Source: Actinoplanes sp. M2I2 (GTDB lineage Bacteria; Actinomycetota; Actinomycetes; Mycobacteriales; Micromonosporaceae). Taken from it: a stretch of 64,000 nucleotides of DNA. The translations under genes and the position numbers were made by a program. Positions 23,798 through 31,954 of the stretch are shown piece after piece. Where the stretch lies: NCBI RefSeq assembly GCF_023544445.1, contig NZ_JALPVJ010000025.1, forward strand, positions 62,001 through 126,000, given 5' to 3'. The first letter of the stretch is position 1. Every line of letters begins with the position of its first letter. The notes under the pieces were generated by a model, which saw only the letters and a list, made by a program, of their open reading frames with translations, was not told the DNA's origin and ran no database searches.

Positions 23798-25876
23798 TTA
23801 CGGGGCGGTCAGGTCGAAACGGTTGACGGTGACCGAGCCGCCGAGCGCGCTGGTGGCGTAGTTGAAGATGCCGAAGCGGTAGCCCATGAAGAACTGCCAG
23901 TCGTTGTTCAGCGTGAAGGCCGGCCCGAGGGTGGTGAACGTGCTGCCGTTCGTGCTGTACGAGAACGTCGCCGTACGGCCGGAGCCGGGTTGGATGTTCG
24001 CCTGGACCCGCAGCCAGATCGTGCCGCCGGAGACCGCCGCGCCCGCCTGCTCGGCGCCGGTGCCGGTGGTGGCCCAGCCCCCGGTCGACATGGTCAGCCC
24101 GTTGGTCATGGACACCCGGGTGACGCCGTTGTCCTTGCGCAGGCCGATCCAGGCCGACTGATCGCGCAGCATCGCCAGCCCGGCCCGGTCGCCGTTGGCC
24201 ATGCCGGAGTAGTTCAGCTGGATCGTCGCCGTGGACGACGGGCCCTGGATCCGGTGGGTGAGCGTGTTGCGGGCGTTGTACAGGTCGTTGGTGACCGTCG
24301 CGGTCGACAGGCGCAGCCCGTTGCCGACGCTGAACCGTGAGGTGTCCGGGTTGTGGTTCCACTCCCAGCGCGGCGCCAGCGTGGCCCCGGTGAACGTGTC
24401 GGGGCCGATCATGGACTGGACGGTCCTGGTCGTGCTGATCGCGGGCTTGGGGTAGCTGCTCCCCCAGCGCCCGTTGACCGTCTGCAGGACCGGCCAGCCG
24501 TCGCCGCTCCAGGTGATCGGGGCCAGGGTGGGCATGCGGCCACCGGGGTAGGCGTCGGTGAAGGCCATGTACCACCAGTCGCCGTTCTGGGTCTGGACGA
24601 GGCCGCCCTGGTGCGGGACGCCGCCACCGCTGATCGGCCCGGGCAGGTCGAGCAGGACCTGCCGCTGCTCGTAGGGGCCGAACGGGCTGGTCGAGCGGAG
24701 CACGTACTGGCCGTTGGCCGGGCGGGTGAGCCAGATGTAGTAGTAGTTGCCGCGCTTGTACATGCGCGCGCCCTCGAGCGTCCCGACGCTCGACGGGGTC
24801 TGGTAGACGGTCTGCGAGCGCACCTCGGAGGTCAGGTCGGACGACAGCTGGGCGACGCTGATCGTGCCGTTGCCATAGGCCACGTACGGGGTGTCGTTGT
24901 CGAACAGCAGGCCGGCGTCGTAGTAGCACTTGTTGATCCGGGCCTTCTTGCTCCACCCGCCGTCGACCGCGGTGGCGGTGTAGACGTACGTACGGTTGAA
25001 CTCGGTGCAGCCCAGCCAGTAGTAGGTGCTGTTGGCGGGCCGGTAGTTGAACGCCGACGCCCAGATGCCTTTGACGTACGCCCGCCCGCCGGAGAGGTCG
25101 TAGGCGCCCGAGTCGAAGTCGAGCCGGGGCACCGAGTGACCGGCGAACTCCCAGTTGACCAGGTCGTACGACCGCAGGATGGGCGCGCCGGGCGAGTAGT
25201 GCATGGTGGATGCCGAGTAGTAATAGGCGTCGCCGACCCGGATGATGTCGCCGTCGGCGAAGTCCTGCCACACCACCGGGTTGCTGAACGTGCCCCCGGC
25301 CGGCGGGGTGGTCGAGCCGACCGGCACCAGTTGCCATTGCTGATTGGCGCCGTTCCAGTCGCCGTACTGAACGATGTTTCCGCCGTCGGCGGTGGAGGCG
25401 TTCTGCACCTCGACGGCCTTGTTGCTGTTCCGATTGATCAGCCGGACGTGGCCGCCGTCGGAATCGGCCAGCCGGAACTGCTGATTCGTTCCGTTCCCGT
25501 CGGCCCACTGCACGATCGGGGTGCCGTCGGCGGTCGAATGGTTCGAGACGTCCAGCACCTTGCCCGACAATCGCGATTTGATCCGGTAATAGCCGCCACC
25601 GGAGTCGACGAACTGCCACTGCTGCTGGTTGCCGTTGTTGCGCGCCCACTGGGTGATCCGGGCGCCGTCGGTGGTGGCCAGGTTGTAGACGTCGAGCGCC
25701 TTCCCGCTGTTGCGGTTGACCAGCACGTACCAGGCGCTCGGGTCGACCGTGGCGGCCGACGCGGCCGGGGCGGCCACCACGGTGAGCACCGTGCCGGCGA
25801 GCAGGGCGAGCGTTGCCGTCACCGCCGGAAGCCATCGCCGGCGTCCCTTCGGGCGCGTTGACACAAAGACCTTCAT
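23798..25876 (-). CDS. Secreted CBM13-GH43 beta-xylosidase/arabinofuranosidase
   Basis: 692 aa. Signal peptide about 1-42; CBM13 ricin-B domain about 43-180 (NQQQWQFVDSGG, NQQFRLADSDG, NQQWQLVPVG). A GH43 five-bladed propeller from about 195 has the catalytic-type residues in WQDFADGDIIRVGDAYYY, CYYDAGLLFDND and LEGARMYKRGNYYYIW, and a C-terminal beta-sandwich of about 200 residues (GH43_C2 type) follows. It probably releases xylose or arabinose from xylo-oligosaccharides outside the cell. ATG with GGGAGGATTC upstream. An operator-like palindrome (site B) lies 18 bases before the start, so this gene likely heads the GH43-GH62(-GH63) operon. Confidence 0.94.
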   Translation of the reverse strand: MKVFVSTRPKGRRRWLPAVTATLALLAGTVLTVVAAPAASAATVDPSAWYVLVNRNSGKALDVYNLATTDGARITQWARNNGNQQQWQFVDSGGGYYRIKSRLSGKVLDVSNHSTADGTPIVQWADGNGTNQQFRLADSDGGHVRLINRNSNKAVEVQNASTADGGNIVQYGDWNGANQQWQLVPVGSTTPPAGGTFSNPVVWQDFADGDIIRVGDAYYYSASTMHYSPGAPILRSYDLVNWEFAGHSVPRLDFDSGAYDLSGGRAYVKGIWASAFNYRPANSTYYWLGCTEFNRTYVYTATAVDGGWSKKARINKCYYDAGLLFDNDTPYVAYGNGTISVAQLSSDLTSEVRSQTVYQTPSSVGTLEGARMYKRGNYYYIWLTRPANGQYVLRSTSPFGPYEQRQVLLDLPGPISGGGVPHQGGLVQTQNGDWWYMAFTDAYPGGRMPTLAPITWSGDGWPVLQTVNGRWGSSYPKPAISTTRTVQSMIGPDTFTGATLAPRWEWNHNPDTSRFSVGNGLRLSTATVTNDLYNARNTLTHRIQGPSSTATIQLNYSGMANGDRAGLAMLRDQSAWIGLRKDNGVTRVSMTNGLTMSTGGWATTGTGAEQAGAAVSGGTIWLRVQANIQPGSGRTATFSYSTNGSTFTTLGPAFTLNNDWQFFMGYRFGIFNYATSALGGSVTVNRFDLTAP

Positions 25877-25894
25877 GAATCCTCCCGCGCACCC

Positions 25895-25908
25895 AGTGAA
25901 CGTTAACA
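25895..25908 (-). promoter_or_regulatory. LacI-type operator-like palindrome (site B) before the GH43 gene
   Basis: AGTGAACGTTAACA; the inner GTGAACGTTAAC is palindromic except one pair. It lies just upstream of the ribosome site of the GH43 gene and is near-identical to site A (15796) and site C (13366), pointing to one regulator for sigma-AbfB and hydrolase genes. Confidence 0.55.
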
Positions 25909-26147
25909 ACCTGAACCAGAAAATGCCCCGGCGGTCATCTGCAACGGGTTGGCCGAACGAGGCATTTGCGATTGCCAATGTTGCCACGCGGTTACGCGAG
26001 GTTCAAGACTCATCGGGCGGTCGCCGGACCGGACCGGAAAGGCGCCGGCCGCATAACAGCTTTTCAGCATGCACTTCTAGGAGGTCCGGCCCGGTCCGTC
26101 GACAGCGCGCGATCAGGTCATGATCTCGACGGTACGAAGATCTGGCT

Positions 26148-26876
26148 TCAGCCGCCGACGTGCAGTCTGGCGCCCTTGTCGTCGTACGCGGTGAGGTCGG
26201 TCAAGCCGGCCGGCGGCTGCCCCTCGGTGAAGTCGAACCAGAAGATCTGTGCCTTCTCCGGTCCGCCGAAGTCGGTCCAGGGGGTCCGTTTCGCTTCGAC
26301 GGTCTTCCCGTTGGCGGCGTCGCGCGCGGTGATCTTGGTGGCGTCGCCGACGTAGTAGCCGAACGTCGGGGTGGTGCGACCGTTGAGCAGGCGGCCGGGC
26401 CGAACCGCGTGGAAGCCGGGAGCCATCCGATCGGCTCCGGGGTCGCTGCTCACGATGTCGGTGGTGAAGTCGTCGACGGTGCCGGTTCTGGTGCGTCCGA
26501 GAACCAGGGTCAATGTCCCGTTCAGATCATCGGGATCGACGGCCTGGACGTAGAGGACCCATTGCCGGCCCCCGACCTGCCGGCCGGTGCTGACGACGGT
26601 GCCGAGCACGCCGGGCGCCGAGGAACTGACGGCGGACGGCAGCGCCGCCGAGGGGCCGGCCACCGGAATTGAGCCGACCCGATCGCGGGGGCCGGCCAGC
26701 TGGCTTCCGCCGATCAGCAGAGCCGCCACCGTCAGCGCGGACGCGCTGCCGACGGCGAGCCGGCGGCGGCGGCGCATCCGGCCCCCCTCGGCCATCACCT
26801 GCTGCAGGTCCAGGGAGACGGGTTGGAAGTCCGGTGGTGAGTGCATGGCGTCCTTGAGGTCGTCCAGCTGCGTCAT
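26148..26876 (-). CDS. CU044_5270-like membrane protein (putative anti-sigma partner)
   Basis: 242 aa. Cytoplasmic head about 1-38 (MTQLDDLKDAMHSPPDF, typical of partners of SigE-type ECF factors), one membrane helix about 39-60 (LAVGSASALTVAALLIGG), then an extracytoplasmic domain with a beta-rich core (RQWVLYVQAVDPDDLNGTL). Proteins of this layout usually follow an ECF sigma gene and are taken to regulate it. Here the sigma gene directly upstream is only a stub. The ATG at 26876 sits almost on top of the stub, as in the intact pairs. Confidence 0.75.
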   Translation of the reverse strand: MTQLDDLKDAMHSPPDFQPVSLDLQQVMAEGGRMRRRRRLAVGSASALTVAALLIGGSQLAGPRDRVGSIPVAGPSAALPSAVSSSAPGVLGTVVSTGRQVGGRQWVLYVQAVDPDDLNGTLTLVLGRTRTGTVDDFTTDIVSSDPGADRMAPGFHAVRPGRLLNGRTTPTFGYYVGDATKITARDAANGKTVEAKRTPWTDFGGPEKAQIFWFDFTEGQPPAGLTDLTAYDDKGARLHVGG

Positions 26877-26887
26877 AGTCCCGCCCC

Positions 26888-27072
26888 GTGCGGGCGTAGG
26901 CGTAGGGGTCCTTACGACTGACCCGCCCCCACGCGGCGTACACCCGCACCAGGGTGGCCTGAGCCGCCTCCTCGGCTTGGTGCTGGTCGCCGGTGAGCAG
27001 GTACGCCGCCCGTTGCATCCGCGAGGAACTCGCCTGGGCGAACGCGATGAAGTCGTCGTCACCGCGCGCCAT
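26888..27072 (-). pseudogene. ECF (SigE-family) sigma factor stub
   Basis: Encodes only the N-terminal region 2 of a SigE-family sigma factor: DDDFIAFAQASSSRMQRAAY, LLTGDQHQAEEAAQATLVRV and YAAWGRVSRKDPYAYAR, about 61 residues. The frame then runs into sequence that is out of phase with the partner gene, and region 4 (about 100 residues) is gone. An internal deletion joining the region 2 end to the start of the downstream gene explains this. Without region 4 it cannot bind -35 elements. Confidence 0.8.
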
Positions 27073-27171
27073 CTGACGCCTCTGTTCGTTTCATGAGCAT
27101 CAAGACGAGTGAAGGTTACGTTCGGTTGCGCGGATCCGGTTGGACTTGCCGGCCCGGTACGGGGAGCAGGC

Positions 27172-27999
27172 TCAGCGGGAGGCCGCCCGGGCGGACAGCA
27201 GCTTGAGCTTCTCGTCGCTCGGGGAGCCGGGGACGGCGGTGTAGACCCGGAGGTACTGGTCCTGGTCGACGTCGAGCAGCGGCTGGGCGTACAGCTCCAG
27301 ATCGCCCAGCTCGGCATGCCGGTAGCGCTTGAGGTCGCGGTGGTGGATGACGTCGACCTCGTGCGACCGCCAGATGTCGGCGAACTCGGGGCTCGCCTCC
27401 AGCAACGCCGCGACGAGGTCGCCGGGTGTACCGTCCGGATCGGCGGCGTACTCCACCCGAAGGTCGGCGGTGAAGACCCGGCCGCGCCGGCGGTGATCCT
27501 CGACCGGATAGAGCGCGCGCTGCGCCGGGTCGGTGAACCAGCGGTAGACCAGGAAACGGGAAAAACCCCGGAACCGGGTGTAGTCACCGAGCAGCGCCAC
27601 CGCCGGAGGGGTCTGCAACAGCGTCTCGCCGAGGTCGGTCATCACTATCGCGGGCACATCGGAAAGGCTCTCCACGATGCGCCTCATGATGGGGCTGATG
27701 CTGTCGTCGCGCTCCCGTCTCGGCACGGGCTGCCCGCCGAGCCGGAAGAGGTGATCCCGCTCGCTCAGGCTCAGCTGCAGCACCCGGGCGATCGCGGTGA
27801 GCATCTGAGCCGACGGCATCGGGCCGCGCTGCTGCTCGATCCGGCTGTAGTAGTCGGCCGACATGTCGGCCAGGGCGGCGACCTCCTCGCGCCGCAGACC
27901 GCCGGTCCGGCGCCGGGAACCGCGGACCAGCCCGACATCCTCGGGCTGCAGCGCCTCGCGGCGTGTCCGGAGAAAATCGGCCAGTTGCGCCCGATCCAT
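27172..27999 (-). CDS. XRE-family regulator with MmyB-like ligand domain
   Basis: 275 aa. N-terminal helix-turn-helix about 5-75 (LRREEVAALADMSADYYSRI), C-terminal MmyB-like domain about 100-270 (PAIVMTDLGETLLQTPPAVA; ELYAQPLLDVDQDQYLRVYT), which in this family resembles a PAS fold and binds small ligands. Typically a local repressor of an adjacent oxidoreductase. ATG with GGGGAGGACCG upstream. A broken paralogue lies immediately upstream, and an aldo/keto reductase gene follows that one. Confidence 0.9.
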   Translation of the reverse strand: MDRAQLADFLRTRREALQPEDVGLVRGSRRRTGGLRREEVAALADMSADYYSRIEQQRGPMPSAQMLTAIARVLQLSLSERDHLFRLGGQPVPRRERDDSISPIMRRIVESLSDVPAIVMTDLGETLLQTPPAVALLGDYTRFRGFSRFLVYRWFTDPAQRALYPVEDHRRRGRVFTADLRVEYAADPDGTPGDLVAALLEASPEFADIWRSHEVDVIHHRDLKRYRHAELGDLELYAQPLLDVDQDQYLRVYTAVPGSPSDEKLKLLSARAASR

Positions 28000-28079
28000 C
28001 GGTCCTCCCCTCTTCGACCCCGCAAGCATGACCCGAACCCCGGGGCGGGTAAAGATCATGGGTCGGACCGGTGGGTGGA

Positions 28080-28738
28080 TCAGTCGCCGACTGCGGCCAG
28101 GAGCCCCAGCTTCTCGTGACTCGGGGAGCCGGGCCGGGCGGTGAAGACCAGCAACGTCTGGGCCTGCTCCGGGTCGACCAGCGGCTGACAGTACAGCTCG
28201 AGCTCCCCCAGCCCGGGATGCCGGTACCGCTTGAGGTCGTGATGGTGGGTGACGTCCACCTCGTGCAACCGCCAGATCCGCGCGAACTCGGGGCTGACCT
28301 TCAGCAGGGCCGCGACGATCTCGCCGGCTCGGCCACCGCCGGGCGGGTCTGCACCAGCGTTTCCCCGAACCGCGACATCACCAGCGCCGGCGTGTCCGCG
28401 AGACGGTCGACGATGCGCATCATCGTGGGACTGAGGTGATCGTCGCGCAGGACACGCCGCGGCGCCCGGTGCCCGGCCAGCGCGAACAGGTGGTCGCGCT
28501 CGCTCAGGCTCAGGTGCAGGCCCCGGGCCAGCGCGCCGAGGATCTGCTCCGAGGGCACCGGACCACGCTGCTGCTCCATCCGGCTGTAGTAGTCGGCCGA
28601 CATACCGGCCAGCGCGGCCACCTCCTCCCGCCGCAGACCACCGCTTCGGCGGCGGGAGCCGCGGGGAAGCCCGACGTCCTCCGGCTGCAGCGCCTCGCGG
28701 CGGGCCCGCAGAAAGCCGGCCAGGTGTGCTCGGTCCAT
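28080..28738 (-). pseudogene. Paralogous XRE/MmyB regulator with internal deletion
   Basis: The N-terminal half is intact (ATG 28738; LRREEVAALAGMSADYYSRM) up to GETLVQTRPAV. The frame then changes at about 28325, and the C-terminal part resumes in another frame as EIVAALLKVSPEFARIWRLH through ARPGSPSHEKLGLLAAVGD. Compared with the intact neighbour, roughly 75 residues around the middle of the MmyB domain are missing and the phase is lost. Both copies probably arose by tandem duplication. Confidence 0.85.
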
Positions 28739-28903
28739 CGGTTCCGCCTCCGTGTTCGACCGGTGGAGCATGGCGCGAACCGGGGACCGGGGTGAAGGTC
28801 GCAGCTATCCGGGGACAGGTGATCCGTGGATAGCTGCGATCATCGCCGGGCCTGGACGGCGACGGCTGTACGGAGGCCCGTCGCCGGACGAAGTACGACC
28901 CGG

Positions 28904-29923
28904 TCAGCGACGTCGTAGTGACGCGTCCAGCAACGCCGGCGGGGTGTCGTTCTTCTCCTCCGGCGCCAGGTCGACACCCGGGGCCACGATGGCGTCGATC
29001 GCGTCGAGGACGTCGCCGGACAGCGTGGTGTCCGCCGCGGCGAGCTGTGACGTCAGGTGGTCCATGGTGCGCGGACCGATCAGCGCGCTGGTGACGCCGG
29101 GATGCGCGGTCACGAAGCCGAGCGCCAGCTGGATCAGGCTCAGCCCGGCCTCGTCGGCCACCCGGGCCAGCTGCTCGACCGCGTCCAGGCGCACCTGGTT
29201 GCCGGGGAGGCTCAGGTCGAACCGCTGTGGCATGAAAGCGGAGCGGTTGGTGGAGACCTCGCGGCCCGCACGTACGCTGCCGGACAGCCAGCCGGACGCC
29301 AGCGGGCTCCACACCAGCACGCCCAGGCCGTACTGCTCGGTCACCGGCAGGACATCACGCTCGATGCCCCGCTGCAGGATCGAGTAGCTGGGCTGCTCGG
29401 TCACGTACCGGCTCAGCCGGTTCTCCCGGGCGGCCCACTCGGCCTGCACGATGCGGTACGCCGGATAGGTCGACGAGCCGAAGTAACGGATCTTTCCCGC
29501 GCGCTGCAGATCGGTCAGCGCCGACAGGGTCTCCTCGTCGCTGGTCGTCGGGTCCCACCGGTGGATCTGGTAGAGATCGACGTGGTCGACACCGAGGCGG
29601 CGCAGACTGTTGTCGAGCTCCGTGACCAGCCACCGGCGAGAAGCACCCCGGTTGTTCCGGTCGTCGCCCATCGGCAGGAACGCCTTGGTGGCCAGGACGA
29701 TGTCGTCCCGGCGGCCCTTGATCGCCCGGCCGACCATCTCTTCGGACTGCCCGGCGCTGTACGCGTCGGCGGTGTCGATGAGGTTGACCCCCGCCTCCAG
29801 CGCGGCATCGACCAGGGCGGTGGCCTCCTCCTGCGTGGTGTTGCCGATCCGGCCGAAGTTCATGGCGCCGAGCGCGAGCGTGCTGACCTGCACTCCGGTG
29901 CGGCCCAAGGTGCGGTACTGCAT
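28904..29923 (-). CDS. Aldo/keto reductase
   Basis: 339 aa TIM-barrel NADPH-dependent oxidoreductase of the AKR family. Catalytic tetrad visible: Asp and Tyr in NLIDTADAYSAGQSE, Lys in VLATKAFLP, His in LYQIHRWDP; the C-terminal cofactor loop ALIGPRTMDHL is present. Cytosolic; likely reduces aldehydes or ketones. ATG at 29923 with GAAAGAGAAG upstream. Two similar inverted repeats 33-73 bases upstream look like operators, and MmyB-type regulators lie downstream. Confidence 0.94.
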   Translation of the reverse strand: MQYRTLGRTGVQVSTLALGAMNFGRIGNTTQEEATALVDAALEAGVNLIDTADAYSAGQSEEMVGRAIKGRRDDIVLATKAFLPMGDDRNNRGASRRWLVTELDNSLRRLGVDHVDLYQIHRWDPTTSDEETLSALTDLQRAGKIRYFGSSTYPAYRIVQAEWAARENRLSRYVTEQPSYSILQRGIERDVLPVTEQYGLGVLVWSPLASGWLSGSVRAGREVSTNRSAFMPQRFDLSLPGNQVRLDAVEQLARVADEAGLSLIQLALGFVTAHPGVTSALIGPRTMDHLTSQLAAADTTLSGDVLDAIDAIVAPGVDLAPEEKNDTPPALLDASLRRR

Positions 29924-29955
29924 GGCTTCTCTTTCCCGTGGCTCGAGACGTGTTG

Positions 29956-29996
29956 TGGAACCGTGCTCCGTTTCGACGATACGGAACATTGTTCCG
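29956..29996 (-). promoter_or_regulatory. Pair of operator-like inverted repeats before the aldo/keto reductase
   Basis: CGGAACATTGTTCCG (29982-29996) has perfect 7-bp arms around one base. TGGAACCGTGCTCCG (29956-29970) is a weaker copy 26 bp away. Two helically phased sites suit a dimeric repressor controlling the reductase. Confidence 0.5.
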
Positions 29997-30049
29997 CTCA
30001 GCAAGTGATCGCCGGCACTGCCTTGAGAACCTCGGGCACAGCCGACAGC

Positions 30050-30076
30050 GGCCCCGGCGCTCGACGCTCCGGGGCC
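30050..30076 (-). terminator. Terminator hairpin after argG
   Basis: GGCCCCGG (30050-30057) pairs with CCGGGGCC (30069-30076), 20 bases past the argG stop on the minus strand. Confidence 0.6.
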
Positions 30077-30095
30077 ACGTGGTGCTGCTCGCGGG

Positions 30096-31508
30096 TCAGT
30101 CGGTGCCCGACTCCATCGCCGCCCGGTCGAGAGCGTCCGGGGCCACCTCGGCCTCACCGGTCGCGACGATCGAGGCCGCGCCGCCGAACGGCAGCTCGCC
30201 GATGAGGTTGCGCGACGGGGCCAGGCCGCCCTCGGCCACGTACTGCTCCAGCTTGTTGCGGGAATCGGCGATGTCCAGGTTGCGCATCGTCAGCTGGCCG
30301 ATGCGGTCGTCGGGGCTGAACGCCGGCAGGTGGCTGCGCTCCATGGACAGGCGCTCGGGCTGGTAGCTGAAGTTGGGCCCCTGGGTGTCGACGATCGAGT
30401 AGTCGAGGCCGCGGCGCAGCCGGATGGTGACGCTGCCGGTCACCGCGCCGCCGATCCAGCGGTCGATGCTGTCGCGCAGCATCAGCGCCTGCGGGTCGAA
30501 CCAGCGGCCCTCGTACAGCAGGCGGCCCAGGCGGCGGCCCTCGGTGTGGTACATCGCGACGGTGTCCTCGTTGTGGATGGCGTTCAGCAGCCGCTCGTAC
30601 GCGATGTGCAGCAACGCCATGCCGGGCGCCTCATAGATGCCGCGGCTCTTGGCCTCGATGATGCGGTTCTCGATCTGGTCGGACATGCCCAGGCCGTGCC
30701 GCCCGCCGACGGCGTTGGCCTCATGCACCAGCTCGACCGCGGAGGCGAACGTGCGCCCGTTGATCCGGACCGGGCGGCCGTGGTCGAACTCCACGGTGAC
30801 GTCCTCGGCGGCGATGTCCACGTCGTCCCGCCAGAACGGCACGCCCATGATCGGGGCCACGATCTCCATCGAGGTGTCCAGGTGCTCGAGACGCTTGGCC
30901 TCGTGGGTGGCGCCCCAGATGTTGGCGTCGGTGGAGTACGCCTTCTCGACCGGGTCCCGGTACGGCAGATCGTGCTCGAGCAGGAAGTGCGACATCTCGT
31001 GCCGCCCGCCCAGCTCGGTGACGAACGCGTCGTCCAGCCAGGGCTTGTAGATCCGCAGGTCCGGGTTGGCCAGCAGCCCGTACCGGTAGAACCGCTCGAT
31101 GTCGTTGCCCTTGAACGTCGAGCCGTCGCCCCAGATCGAGATGTCGTCGGCCCGCATGGCCTGCACCAGCAGCGTGCCGACCACGGCCCGGCCGAGCGGC
31201 GTGGTGTTGAAGTAGGTCTGCGCGCCCGACCGGATGTGGAAGGCCCCGCAGGTGAGCGCGATCAGCCCCTCCTCGACCAGCGCGGCCCGGCAGTCGACCA
31301 GGCGGGCCCGCTCGGCGCCGTAGGTGATGGCGCGGTCCGGGATGGTGCTGAGGTCGGGCTCGTCGTACTGCCCGACGTCCGCTGTGTACGCGTAGGGGAC
31401 GGCGCCGCGCTCTCGCATCCAAGCGACCGCCACCGAGGTGTCGAGGCCACCGGAGAAGGCGATTCCGATGCGCTCGCCGACAGGGAGTTTCCGCAGCACC
31501 TTAGACAT
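30096..31508 (-). CDS. argG: Argininosuccinate synthase
   Basis: 470 aa. Joins citrulline and aspartate with ATP in arginine synthesis. PP-loop FSGGLDTSVAVAWM near the N-terminus; IWGDGSTFKGNDIERFYRYG and YSTDANIWGATHEAKRLE are conserved in the longer (E. coli-type) class of the enzyme. It is alone here, apart from the other arginine genes, which fits the E. coli-type class. The start ATG at 31508 gives the usual N-terminus. Cytosolic. Confidence 0.97.
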   Translation of the reverse strand: MSKVLRKLPVGERIGIAFSGGLDTSVAVAWMRERGAVPYAYTADVGQYDEPDLSTIPDRAITYGAERARLVDCRAALVEEGLIALTCGAFHIRSGAQTYFNTTPLGRAVVGTLLVQAMRADDISIWGDGSTFKGNDIERFYRYGLLANPDLRIYKPWLDDAFVTELGGRHEMSHFLLEHDLPYRDPVEKAYSTDANIWGATHEAKRLEHLDTSMEIVAPIMGVPFWRDDVDIAAEDVTVEFDHGRPVRINGRTFASAVELVHEANAVGGRHGLGMSDQIENRIIEAKSRGIYEAPGMALLHIAYERLLNAIHNEDTVAMYHTEGRRLGRLLYEGRWFDPQALMLRDSIDRWIGGAVTGSVTIRLRRGLDYSIVDTQGPNFSYQPERLSMERSHLPAFSPDDRIGQLTMRNLDIADSRNKLEQYVAEGGLAPSRNLIGELPFGGAASIVATGEAEVAPDALDRAAMESGTD

Positions 31509-31586
31509 GTCGCAACTCTAGGGGCCGCGGTGGCCCGGACCGGCGGCGGGGCGGCGCGAAACACCCGGTTTGTCGCCGCGCCACGA

Positions 31587-31868
31587 TCAGGCGACCTCGT
31601 TGCCGTTCTCGTCCAGCTTGTGCTCGCCCCAGTAGGTGTCCCACTCGTCGCCGACGTGCTCGGGCACCTTGCCCTCGGGGAACCGGACGTAGCCGGTCGG
31701 CGGCTGCTCGCCGTCGGCCACGCAGGCGCGCCCGGTGAGGCTGTCCACGGCCGCGACCGGGTACTCCCCCGAGCTGCAGATCGCGTCCCGGATCGAGCAG
31801 CCAGCGGTGAGCCCGGCGGCCAGGGCGACGGTGGCGAGCAGAAACGGCATGCGGGTGCGCTGAGTCAT
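31587..31868 (-). CDS. SCO0607-like lipoprotein
   Basis: 93 aa from ATG 31868 (an upstream Met at 31904 lies outside the signal). Lipoprotein signal PFLLATVALAAGLTAGC with the acylated Cys at about residue 24; mature part SIRDAICSSGEYPVAAVDS then GRACVADGEQPPTGYVRFPE and WDTYWGEHKLDENG. Two further cysteines may pair. This matches a small family of actinobacterial lipoproteins (SCO0607 type) of unknown role. Confidence 0.82.
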   Translation of the reverse strand: MTQRTRMPFLLATVALAAGLTAGCSIRDAICSSGEYPVAAVDSLTGRACVADGEQPPTGYVRFPEGKVPEHVGDEWDTYWGEHKLDENGNEVA

Positions 31869-31920
31869 GCCGAGAAGTCTCGCCGACGCGGGCCGCGCCG
31901 GCATGCGTACCCGTACTCAA

Positions 31921-31947
31921 CCGGGGCCGGCCCGCGGCCGGCCCCGG
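31921..31947. terminator. Terminator hairpin downstream of the SDR gene
   Basis: Perfect 12-bp stem CCGGGGCCGGCC (31921-31932) with GGCCGGCCCCGG (31936-31947) and a 3-base loop, directly after the SDR gene on the minus strand and upstream of the lipoprotein gene. Confidence 0.75.
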
Positions 31948-31954
31948 CGCGCGG

